From NCBI GenBank assembly GCA_031308135.1, contig JAHLJT010008756.1, forward strand, positions 67,877,172 through 67,941,171: 64,000 nucleotides of DNA, read 5' to 3'. This DNA comes from Acheta domesticus. Its lineage: Eukaryota > Arthropoda > Insecta > Orthoptera > Gryllidae. Positions 35,957 to 46,309 of this stretch are shown piece after piece. The translations under genes and the position numbers were made by a program. The notes beneath the pieces were generated by a model, which ran no database searches, was not told the origin of the DNA, and was given only the letters and a program-made list of their open reading frames with translations. Numbering within the stretch: position 1 is the stretch's first letter; each line of letters starts with the position of its first letter.

Positions 35957-35959
35957 TAT

Positions 35960-38195
35960 TTAGATTAGATGATGGGAATTATCGTTGTGAAATGATTTAT
36001 GTGTGTCTGAATTTGTCTTTTGGAAAATCTGAACAGATTCCATTAGGTTTTAGGTACTTTATGACGAGATTGAAGTAGAGGGCCATTTGAGATTCTGTAA
36101 GGAAATTGAAAACTAACGTGATATTCTTGGTATGTATCCTTGTTTTGATAATATTAATATTTGTTTATACTAATGTGTCTTACTAATGAACCAAGGAACT
36201 TTAGATTTTTTCTTAAGTACTTTTTTGAATGATTTGCAGTTTTTAATTTATTTTTGCTTCATTGCTCGGTAAGCATACATAATAGAGAGCCGTTATATTG
36301 ATTTGTAAATTAGGGTGCCACATTCAGTTCTTACAGCTTGATTTAGAGTTTATTTGAGGACACAGTTTAACAAATAAGCAGTTTAGCAAATTTTGCATAT
36401 TTTGTCTTCAATTTGATGTCTTTCCCGGTTAATTTAGTACGAAGCGTCAATCCTATATATTAATTTGGGATTAGCTTGGAAAGCCGTTTTATTATAGCAC
36501 TTTGTATTTTAATAAGAGTAGGTATCGACGATCAACAAAGTGTAAAGACGTTTGCTTGAGATTTGTTCGAATTTATTTTGATTCTTCTCTGTTCTGTCCA
36601 GAAAATAATAGGTTTTTATGTAATAATACGTTTAATTTTGGTCGTTTTGTAAGTCGTTGTAAGCATAAATTATATACTCATGAGCTGTGAATAATGCAGT
36701 GAAATTTGCAGTACGAGCTGTTTCTGAGTTATTTGGCTTTAGGATATTCGATAAATAAATACTGAATAATAAGGCATAACGGTACTTGTTTGATAGTGAC
36801 CAGAGTAAGTCATTATAATTATTTAACACATAAAGTACATTTATTTTCTTTCCCTGTTGAGGCAGCACTTCTCGATAAGAACACTGCAAAGTTAGACAAT
36901 TATGAACGCGAAAATCTTTCTTGTTTAGTGTGTAACGCTCCGGACACAAGAGTAAACTTCTACACACTTACTATTTACATTCATATTTTGTAGTATGTAG
37001 TACTTTGCAAAGAAAACTATTTGAATTGACCTAAATCATGTCAGGACATTTCACTAGAGCTGTTTTTATTCGCTATTTTTAGCGCTTGGCTGCGGTGTGA
37101 ACTTGCAACGATTATGTTGGAGCTGAGATGTGAGCGCTACCATTACCCAGGGGGAACCCAGACGTTCTTAAAAAGGAATAATCTTTTATATTTTTGGTTT
37201 TTGTCGGTTCTACGACAATTTTACTGCGCAAAATACGTCATCCATATGTTCAAATATTAAAATGGATTAGCGAGGCGAAATCTTATTGTACTTATGTTGT
37301 TTTGCAGAAAAACGTTTAGTAGCGTTAAGACATTTACTTCATTTATCACGCCTATGAAATTTCATACCTTTGCTTAAAAGAAGTTGAAACAGAACGTCAA
37401 ATTTAGCACTAAACAGAAGAGTGTGAAAGTTAAAAGTTATGCAACAGTTTGTTCCGTTCATTAAGGAACGTGTATAGTTCTGTCTCTGTCCGGTAGAGCG
37501 CAGATAGAGTCAAGAGTGTTTTCTTTTCCAGGAACATTAATAATATTATTCATTGCACATTAAGAAATGTGATATTGGAAAGAAATCTGGTAGTAATGCC
37601 CTTTTGAACGCATTCAAGAGGACATATGTCCTTTTGATCTGTAATATTCATTAAAATATTTTTTTCGTGAACATATGATCTTCAAGATAGATAACAGTTA
37701 TTCATAATGTAAAATTATTTTTACGTTGTTAATCTGTATTTCGAGATTCCATAATTCAGTAATTCTTGCGACTACAAATTTTGCATCTGATTCAGACGTT
37801 CAGGATCTTAGGATAACCCGTTTTTGTCACATACGCTATATGCATTCTAATACACGTGTAGTTACGAAAGTATTTCGTTGACCCATATCGCAATTCCTCG
37901 TATCAACCCCATTCTACCGCAATTTTACTCATGTATCCTTTTTTATAACATTTCAGCCTTCAATTGGCAGACGCTCCGCTAGCACACTTCACAAACAAAT
38001 TCATTTCTAAATAAAATTACTTCCCTCTATAAGACCAAGAACACAAATATTAATACAGCGGTAATATAATTAAAGTCTAAGTCACTCAAATAGATTACTG
38101 TAAGTTTCTATTGTAGCAAGCAGCGTAGTATTCATAGTCACGAGAATATATGAAACAGTAATTTTACACAGAAATACAAAACTTCAATAACACTT
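35960..38195. other. AT-rich DNA in copy 1
   Basis: No gene recognised. Includes 39 bp (37385-37423) absent from copy 2 between two TGAAA repeats. Confidence 0.5.
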
Positions 38196-38199
38196 AAGC

Positions 38200-38490
38200 A
38201 TATTTCTTTCTCTCCGGCGCGGCCATAAGAAAGCAGACAAGCGCGCTTTGTGTGGGGACGACGTGGCGTGTTGGCGGCATTGTCCCGGCGCGGCGCGGCG
38301 CAGCGCCGCGCGCGCTGCCAAAAACCCCCAGTGGGGGCTGCGTGGACATTAAATCACGACGTCCGCGCTTCCTGGGAGACTGAGGACGAGGACGAGGAAG
38401 CACGGGGGCGGGCGCAGGGACGGCGCCGTCGAGGATAAGTAACGGCGACGGACGGCGTCGGTGGGCGCCTCGGTGAGGACTTTCTGTACT
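38200..38490. other. CpG island in copy 1, possible promoter
   Basis: CpG-dense, with CGCGGCGCGGCGC near 38290. A 160-codon minus-strand frame crosses it, but a one-base difference (GACGGACGG here, GACGACGG in copy 2) breaks that frame, so it is not conserved coding. A short plus-strand frame from ATG 38544 follows. Confidence 0.55.
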
Positions 38491-38739
38491 TTCACCTGTC
38501 GGCTCGGCGTGCTTCCCTGTGCATGAGGGGTGGTTGACGATTAATGGCTGCTGGCGACTGCAAGGTGCATTGTTGTGAGGTTGGGGGAGTGAGCAATTGC
38601 ACAGTGGAAGGTGGCACATTTTTAGGGGTGGGGTGGGACCAGTTTGAATGTAATGAAGTTTTGGAATGTAAAACAAAAATGAACGAAAAGAAATACTCCT
38701 GGATTTGTTTGTTACGACATTTCAGTAGTGGATAAATAA

Positions 38740-40078
38740 GTAAGGAAGAATATTTAAAATTATTTAAAACAGAAAAGTAGATGGTTTGATTTACTCAAAG
38801 CATCTAATGCAAGCATTAACAAGCATATTTTTATTATTGTACTAGGTTATGTACTTAGCGTTGCCCAGAAATTATGAATCGAAAATGTCTATTAGAATGG
38901 AAAGAAATGAATTCTTGTTCTGTTCTTCGTGTATCGCCACCTTATCTTACCCTACCTCTTCCCTTCCCTTCCCACGCTCGCCGGCTGATCTCGATCTGTC
39001 CTTCGCGTCCGGCTCCAGCCTGTCCTTCCTTGTCGTACCCAGTGTTGCCAGGTGGTCTTAAGCATTTCCCATTAGATAGCGCTGCAAAAACCACCGAAAC
39101 GTCAAGAAAACCACCAAATTCAGAAATATATTTCTTCATGTTTAAAATACATGAGGAGACATGGAAATTAAATAAATATGAAAAATATTATGCCTAGAGT
39201 TGCGTTTTCGCAACAAGGTGCAACAAAGCATACTTTTTATTTTGATAATTTCTATGTGTGGCAACATTGCATTCTATGTTGTGTGCTTAAATTTAAAGGT
39301 TTGAAGAACAAATTCGTAAAGAGTTTTGGTCGGTATTCATATAATCGTTGCTTCAGGGTTAATTCTATTATCAATGATTTTGATGTGTCTGTGTCTTGCC
39401 GGCAGCAACATTATTTTTTCTAGAAACGTACTACTGACAAACTTTTAGTGTATTCTGGAAGAGAATTTGAAGGCATTTGAAAACTCTAATAACTTTGATG
39501 TATTTTTTGCTCCTCTTAACATTAGGAAAGAGGAGAGAGAAGTATTCTGATGAAGATGTTGGTGGGAAATTCAATTTGACAGGTAAACAGTTGACATATC
39601 AAAATTGCCGAAGGAGAGCTGATGATAAATAATAGTAAAAATATCAGATTGTTTTCAAGCCATCTGCGCATCAGCTTCTCACAAAATGAAAATGAAGGAA
39701 GAAATATCCAAATCAGTGATTATGGTTGTAAAAAATGGAAGAAAGAAGATCTTACAAATAAATTAAACGAGGAATAAAGTAAATGGAAACGAGTAAATGA
39801 TGTTGAGACAAATGTTTATTGATTACCCTCAAACTCTACTGAAGCTCTTTAGTTTATTTGTTCAGACGATCAGTTAGAATATAAAGTAAGGCAGAGCGTA
39901 ATACACGCAATTAAATAAGAAAACAATTTGTGATTCATTTTTTGTAGCATACTATTTGAGAGAAAGAGATTGTTGCGACATAGCGATGGCACTCTACTAC
40001 GGTCGAAATGGTCTGAAACACTTCAAGAGCAAATCAATTCGCTTTGGTTATAAATTCGGTGTTGTATTTTGAGATTAC
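38740..40078. other. AT-rich DNA in copy 1
   Basis: Overlapping frames at 38849-39197 recur in copy 2 with one or two residue changes, but run through a CT-rich stretch and match no known protein. No other feature. Confidence 0.45.
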
Positions 40079-40080
40079 AT

Positions 40081-40333
40081 TGATTGATTGATTGAATGTA
40101 ATTCCCAGGCGCGACAACTGCTAAGATTATTAGTCCCGTAAGTATAGGGCATGTTTTATTCTTGGGATGTACTTGTGATCCCCCATTGGATGACGAAATT
40201 CGACCCGAACCTACCGTTGGCTAGAGAGGTTTCACAACCAGGTATCTCCCACTAGCGGGGCACCGCCCCAGCCGGGACAAACTGTAAACTCCCGTCTCCC
40301 AGTCTCCCGGCAAGTGTGGTAGAGTAGTGTATG

Positions 40334-40394
<61 letters not shown>

Positions 40395-40624
40395 GGTGAG
40401 GATAGGACAAGTAAGGGACAGGAAAGTTTGCGCGGTTGTAAGAGTACTGCTCCGGCATGCACCTGGTGTTGATCGGAGAAACTATGAAAAACTACCGGTC
40501 AGAGCAGCCGGCCGCTAGAATTCTCCTCCAGATAGCCACTGAATTCGACCTAACTAACAAGCTGGTGTCAAAAATACTGCCATTGTCCGGAATCGAACCT
40601 AGAACCACCCGGTCAGAGGCACTG
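40081..40624 (-). mobile_element. SINE, long ATCA-tail family, with long TG tract, copy 1
   Basis: Inverted tail GATTGATTGATTG at 40082, family blocks in reverse order, and the head with B-box-like sequence (GAATCGAACCTAGAACC on the plus strand) near 40590-40607, ending at GAGGCACTG. The variable middle holds about 28 TG units (40336-40392); copy 2 has only a few. Shared insertion, so older than the split between copies. Confidence 0.9.
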
Positions 40625-42117
40625 TTTTGTAATGATAACTTAAGTTTCGTACAATTTAATAATGTTTATTGCTTATTTCTTACGCCACAATCAAGGTTAT
40701 ACTACATGAAACGTGTTTATTTGCATCAGTAGTCACTTATCAAATAAGAAGTATAAAAGTGGTGGTATATGCACAGTGTTGCGTTTTCGCAACAGTAAAC
40801 TTTTGACCAAGAGAAACACTTGTGTGTTGTATATTGTTATCCTACACATTTATAGTAATTATAGTATCGTGTTCTGTAAATATGAAATGTTTTGGAAAAA
40901 AAAGTTCTGGGAGTATATGGGTTAATTATGTGTGATGATATTTATATTTACAGTAAATACCTATATTTGTAATGTATACAAATACGTATAACAACTATTT
41001 ATATAATAATCTGCATTACACACAGATTGTTTAACTTATGTTTTAAGAAGTTCCACACCGTGTACGAGTTACGAAACGTAAGAGGTAGCTTTGTCTCACT
41101 CATTGTATGATTGAAAAGGACCTCTTTATAAAAACCTTGCTTCAATCGAAATTGTTGTTTGCATTTCTTGTTTATTGCTGTGATTTGTTCATTTTCATCA
41201 CATGTGTTGCTCTCTTCTACCAATCTTTAATTGTGACAAATAACTGCCGAATTATAAATGATGGAATTCATTTAAATGCCTTTCACGCCTTTCAGTGTTT
41301 TTACTTCGCTTAATTGGACTTGAATAAATATACCTGCAATAATCATACATAATAACTAGCTTTGGGTTTTGTGATTTTGTTATACCAATATATATTTTTT
41401 TTTTAAAATTAACATTTTAAAATCTCAACGACCCCCCCCCCCCCCGCGCACCCCCCACACACACCCCACACACACCCCACACACACCCCACACACACATA
41501 CACATACACAAAACACCTCAAATAAATGTTTACCCTATAACATCCACTGAACACACAAAAAAAATGGAATTTAGGGGGAAAGCCCCTAACCCAGCAATAC
41601 TGGTTCTACCCTGCTTCGCTCAACCTCATCTGGTCCGCACTGCCCCGCTACGCCCTGTTTCATCGTTACTAAGGGCAGCTGTAAAAAGATGCATACTCCC
41701 GGCAAACTCCCAGAAATAATTTTTATCTTCAATTTCTAAAAGTCTGATTAAACTATTGAAATGAATTAATATGCATTTAGTAGGGAATTTATGGGCTTTC
41801 CGAAAATGTATTAGATAAAAACTGAAAGAGTGCACACTTAACTTTTTCTATAAAGTGTAGGAAAAGAAGAAGGAGGTTTTATCTCGTGTGAATAGTAAAT
41901 TTTCTACTGTCTTGATGAACATTTCATGAAGATCGGAATAAAAATACAGATTTGCATGAAAAATAAAGAAACAAATGTTCTTTGTATAAGAGAAAATAAA
42001 CATTTGGAAAAAGTAGCCTATGTTACACTGCTGTAATTTTAAGTGAAAATTGTATGTAAATTGATTCAGCTACCCTGGACAGACAAAAAGCTCTTAAAAA
42101 CAACTTAAGTTGTTTTA
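40625..42117. other. AT-rich DNA in copy 1
   Basis: No gene recognised. Contains the C/CA-rich low-complexity tract at 41432-41516. Confidence 0.5.
41432..41516. repeat. poly-C followed by CACACCCCA repeats
   Basis: A C run of about 14, then ACACACCCC units and CATACA. In copy 2 (60869-60900) the tract is much shorter, as expected for an unstable simple repeat. Confidence 0.92.
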
Positions 42118-42125
42118 TCATAAGT

Positions 42126-42218
42126 AATATCACTCGAAGTACTGTGCTAGCCAGTAAATTCACGACTCGTGTAGCGAGGAGTGAATTTACCGGCTAGCAG
42201 AGCACTTCCAGTGATATT
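42126..42218. repeat. hairpin H1 of the foldback element
   Basis: A 93-bp imperfect palindrome bounded by AATATCAC and GTGATATT. The arms contain GTGCTAGCC-GTAAATTCAC and its complement, with the loop around ACTCGTGTAGCGAGGAGT. Confidence 0.85.
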
Positions 42219-42595
42219 TAGTGTGACTATTTCACGAATAAACACATTACATGATTTGAAACGATAATTTAAATCACAGGAATTACGAAAAATGGAAATA
42301 TTACTCAAAATTACAACCGAAAATTGAAAACCTTTCATTCAGCTCCGACTTATCACTGCCTCCTGGAATAACTTATAATCAAGTGACATTTGAATAACAG
42401 TTTAATGCAGAAAATTATTTCAAATATGCTTCAATTTTATGGTCATAAAACTTTCGAAAACAATCATAACAAGGCTACTGACAAGAACATTTATTAAAAG
42501 CACGATCATTAAAGTTGTAGGAAGTTGTTTTCCAAGTCTTGCCCTTTCGTGGAAGTATTTGAAATGGAACATGTAAAAGATGAATTAACAGCAGA

Positions 42596-42855
42596 ATTCA
42601 TCGATTTCGAATGGATTGAACACACGTGTGCACTCATTAAAGTATTTTCCTGAGTAAGTTTTGATGTAACGTTCCACATTGTTTTGATAGCATATTCTTT
42701 GTACTCTTCACCATCTAATCTTCATATATTAATTACCTAAAATATGTGTAAATTCCTCATTTGTAGTTTGTGCTGTCCTTTTGTATTTTCTTTCTTCACA
42801 AAATTCTTGAAATTGCTTCCACACGCTTTCTCTATTCCTTCCGCTGTTTTTCGGC
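42596..42855 (-). pseudogene. decayed tyrosine-recombinase-like (KIAA1958/Crypton-like) fragment 1
   Basis: Minus-strand reading gives SVWKQFQEFCEERKYKRTAQ then TTNEEFTHILGN and a stop. In another frame EEYKEYAIKTMWNVTSKL follows, then in the first frame YFNECTRVFNPFEIDEF. The pattern W-x2-F-x2-FC-x-ER followed by an EEY-x-SIKT-like helix resembles the N-terminal core-binding domain of tyrosine-recombinase-derived proteins (KIAA1958, ZMYM/QRICH1, Crypton). At least two frameshifts and stops make it non-functional, and no catalytic R-H-R-Y domain is present. The assignment comes from memory of the family pattern and needs a profile search. Confidence 0.45.
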
Positions 42856-43375
42856 ACTGAATTTTTAATAATAGATTCTATTTCACAGTTTTAAACATGA
42901 ACAAAACGACACATTTTAAAATTATATTGATGCACACAAGCAATTTTGGAAGTGAGCGAGGAGTGAATTTACCGGCTAGCAGAGCACTTCCAGTGATGTT
43001 TAGTGTGACTATTTCACGAATAAACACATTACATGATTTGAAAGAATAATTTAAATCACAGGAATTACAAAAAATGGAAATATTACTAAAAATTACAACC
43101 GAAAATTGAAAACCTTTCATTCAGCTCCGACTTATCACTGCCTCCTGGAATAATTTATAATCAAGTAACATTTGAATAACAGTTTAATGCAGAAAATGAT
43201 TTCAAATATGTTTCAATTTTATGGTCATAAAACTTTCGAAAAACAATCATAACAAAGCTACTTAAAAGAACATTTATTAAAAGCACAATCATTAAAGTTG
43301 TAGGAAGTTGTTTTCCAAGTCTTGGTCTTCCATAGAAGTATTTGAAATGGAAGATGTACAAGATAAATTAGCAGC

Positions 43376-43650
43376 GGAATTCGTCAATTTCAAATGGATT
43401 GAACACACGTGTGTACTCATTAAAATATTTTCCTGAATAATTTTGGTTGTAACGTTCCACATAGTTTTGATGGCATATTTCTTTCTTTCTTTTCATTCTT
43501 TGTACTCTTCACAATCTAATCTTCGTATATTAATTGCCTAAAACATGTGTAATTTCTTCATTTGTAGTTTGTGCTGTCCATTTGTATTTTCTGTCTTGAC
43601 AAAATTCTTGAAATTTCTTTTACACACTTTTTTCTGTTCCTTTTGCTGTT
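43376..43650 (-). pseudogene. decayed recombinase-like fragment 2
   Basis: Second direct copy of the same relic, inside the second unit A. It keeps the FNPFEI-type and EFCQDRK-like blocks with extra small insertions (for example a CTTTCTTTC stretch near 43480). Broken frames; no catalytic domain. Confidence 0.42.
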
Positions 43651-44059
43651 TTTCGGCACTGAATCTTTCATAATAGATTCTATTTCAGGGTTTTAAACAT
43701 TACCAAAACCACAGATTTTAATATTATATTGATGCACAAGAGCTATTTTGGAGGTGAAACAATTGCTATCGTTATCTTAAAAAGGTAAACAAAGGTTTTA
43801 CAGCAACTATTTCACTCATGTCTGTCCGCGTCGTAAGTAGCCAATGGTAAGCTGGATATATTCAAATTAAACCAATCCCAGATGTTTATCACCGTCAGCT
43901 TGTTTACCTTTTTTTATCGCTGTAAAACCTTTGTTTACCTTTTTAAGATAACGATAGCAATTGTTTCACCTCCAAATAGCTCTTGTGCATCAATATAATA
44001 TTAAAATGTGTGGTTTTGGTAATGTTTAAAACTCTGAAATAGAATCTATTCAGTGCCGA

Positions 44060-44335
44060 AAACAGCAAAAGGAACAGAAAAAGTGTGTAAAAGAAATTTC
44101 AAGAATTTTGTCAAGACAGAAAATACAAATGGACAGCACAAATTACAAATGAAGAAATTACACATGTTTTAGGCAATTAATATACGAAGATTAGATTGTG
44201 AAGAGTACAGAGAATATGCCATCAAAACTATGTGAAACGTTACAACCAAAATTATTCAGGAAAATATTTTAATGAGTACACACGTGTGTTCAATCCATTC
44301 GAAATTGACGAATTCCGCTGCTAATTCGTCTTGTA
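44060..44335 (+). pseudogene. decayed recombinase-like fragment 3 (inverted arm)
   Basis: Plus-strand reading gives FQEFCQDRKYKWTAQITNEE, ITHVLGN, stop; a shifted EEYREYAIKTM; then YFNEYTRVFNPFEIDEF. It is the inverted partner of fragment 2, with the same stops after the LGN block, so the relic was already broken before the arms were copied. Confidence 0.45.
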
Positions 44336-44690
44336 CATCGTCCATTTCAAATACTTCTACGGAAGACCAAGACTTGGAAACCAACTTCCTACAACTTTAA
44401 TGATTGTGCTTTTAATAAATGTTCTTTTAAGTAGCTTTGTTATGATTGTTTTTCGAAAGTTTTATGACCATAAAATTGAAACATATTTGAAATCATTTCT
44501 GCATTAAACTGTTATTCAAATGTTACTTGATTATAAGTTATTCCAGGAGGCAGTGGTAAGTCGGAACTGAATGAAAGGTCTTCATTTTGCGGTTGTAATT
44601 TTGAGTAATATTTCCCTTTTTCGTAATTCCTATGATTTAAATTATCCTTTCAAATCATGTAATGTGCTTATTCGTGAAATAGTCACACTA

Positions 44691-44783
44691 AATATCACTC
44701 GTAGTGCTGTGCTAGCCGGTAAATTCACTCCTCGCTACGCGAGTCGTGAATTTACCGGCTAGCACAGCACTTCTCGTGATATT
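44691..44783. repeat. hairpin H2 of the foldback element
   Basis: Arms 44691-44728 and 44746-44783 (38 bp each, three mismatches) around a 17-base loop that itself pairs CTCG with CGAG. The arms carry GCTGTGCTAGCCGGTAAATT and its complement. Better preserved than H1. Confidence 0.9.
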
Positions 44784-44905
44784 ACTTATGATAAAAAAAG
44801 GTAAACAAGCTGATGGCGATAACATCTGGGATTGGTTTAATTTGAATATATCCAGGCTTACAATTGGCTACTTACGACGCGGATAGACATAAGTGAAATA
44901 GTCAT

Positions 44906-46060
44906 CTAAATAAGCGTATGATATTAGAGAAAGGCAGTTATTTTGAAATCGCAGATGGATACTCCCATTTTATTTAGTACATAGATATTTTTGTATGTTG
45001 AGTTCATTTTTGTACATCTGACACAATTTCTATCGTGTATTGTCGGGGTGGGGGCGTACCTTTATCTGCCCTATGCGACTGCGCCTTAGGTTGTTGAGTT
45101 TGAGAAATATAAATCCTTCGGAGGATGAGAAGTTTTAGGTTTTTAATTGACAAAATAATGTTTCTCTTAGAATAAGGAATAAGAAAATGGTCCAAGTGAA
45201 ATGAGAAATTGGAAACATTTTTACCACCTGTAAACGATGGAATAGCTACAAATATTGTAAAATGGATCGAATATAAATAATTTGAATCCAATAAATATTC
45301 ATTTTGATTAACCATAAAAATTACAACGCTACAAAAATGTTTCATATTGATTATATGAAGAGCATAACTAATATTTTCTTGTAGAAATAATGTAAATTAA
45401 TTTACCACTTATATTATCAATCCCATTTCTAATTTTTCCTTACACTTCCAAAACAGTTTCCCAATTTATTAAACTTCATAATTTACAATTTTCAGTTGAA
45501 GTGCATGATTGTCATCAAGTAATCCAATCCGTTTCTTTGAACATGTTTCAAGTATTTGATCTGGTTTTGTAATGGAATCTTTGTCAACAACTTAAAATTC
45601 TCTTTGGATGAAATAATAGAATATGTACAACAGTTTGATAATGGATTCCCTTCAATTATATTCCATTTACGAGATGAATACGTTCTTACCTAAGCTTAGC
45701 TCATGTGCGCTGCCAAAACATGAGGAACATATCCTCGTAGATCATGTAGGATGTCTTTCCTTATAAGCAACTCTTATTTCACGCATCGTCTGCTTTGATG
45801 CATTTTATGTTCTCTAACTATGAATTGATCAAAAGAGTAAATTCAGAAAAAATACCAAAATCTGAATTGAAATAATTATTTCATGTTATTCATATTTACA
45901 TGCTAGAGAGACGGAGCGAACTGCTGACTCAAGCAGTTCACGTCATAAGCATTACATTTGATAAATTTTCGTGCAATTTATAGAAGCAAATTGCTTGTAA
46001 TTATTTCAAAATTTTTGAATTTTAACTCTAATTGTATAACAGTAGTTTTATGAGTGCAAT
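44906..46060. other. AT-rich DNA in copy 1
   Basis: No gene recognised. A small perfect hairpin GAACTGCT-GACTCA-AGCAGTTC lies near 45919-45940 and is conserved in copy 2. Confidence 0.5.
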
Positions 46061-46068
46061 TATTTCCC

Positions 46069-46079
46069 AATATGGCGGC
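46069..46079 (+). promoter_or_regulatory. YY1-like site AATATGGCGGC containing an ATG, copy 1
   Basis: Exact match to AANATGGCGGC. In YY1/Pho target genes this site commonly overlaps the start codon. Here the ATG would begin MAARTANGTLKSNLIYEYES, open into the SINE-like block at 46161. Identical in copy 2 at 62676-62686. Presence of the motif is certain; function is not. Confidence 0.35.
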
Positions 46080-46160
46080 GCGTACTGCAAATGGTACATT
46101 AAAGTCTAACCTTATCTATGAATATGAAAGCGGAAGATACAACCTCATGAGTCGTGACCT

Positions 46161-46309
46161 ATTATATTTATTATTATCCGGGCGTTTCCTATTGAAGTTG
46201 TGGACCTCCCCAACCCCTGCTAGAGTAACAGGTCTCGGGATCCGAACCTTAGACCTCTCACCGACCAGCCGGGTGGTCGATTCTACGCACGCACTGCCCA
46301 TAACGTTAA
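46161..46309 (-). mobile_element. short tRNA-like SINE or SINE fragment, copy 1
   Basis: Minus strand: TGGGCAGTGCG (A-box-like) near 46302, AGGTCTAAGGTTCGGATCCC (B-box-like) near 46245, a short body, and an AATAATAAATATAAT tail at 46161-46178. Different body from both other SINE families. A 5-base TGACC on each side is a weak target duplication. Shared with copy 2. Confidence 0.6.

Larger units (their letters stand above)
42122..44901. mobile_element. compound foldback element (2.78 kb), absent from copy 2
   Basis: Order: hairpin H1 (42126-42218); unit A (from 42173); a second direct unit A with a 782-bp period (from 42955); block B with GGTAAACAAAGGTTTTACAG; block X inverted (about 43804-43912); B inverted; unit A inverted (about 43990-44690); hairpin H2 (44691-44783); block X direct (about 44793-44902). 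The last direct arm and the inverted arm can pair over roughly 800 bp. Copy 2 reads straight from TTTTATCAT into CTAAATAAGC at 61504-61522. TCAT at 42118-42121 and 44902-44905 could be a 4-bp target duplication. However, TTTTATCAT left of the element also occurs inside it next to H2, so loss by recombination in copy 2 is an alternative to insertion in copy 1. Confidence 0.8.

Noticed and set aside
38194..38676. 160-codon minus-strand frame conserved in copy 2
   Set aside because: A one-base indel in copy 2 shifts the frame in the middle, so it is not conserved as protein.
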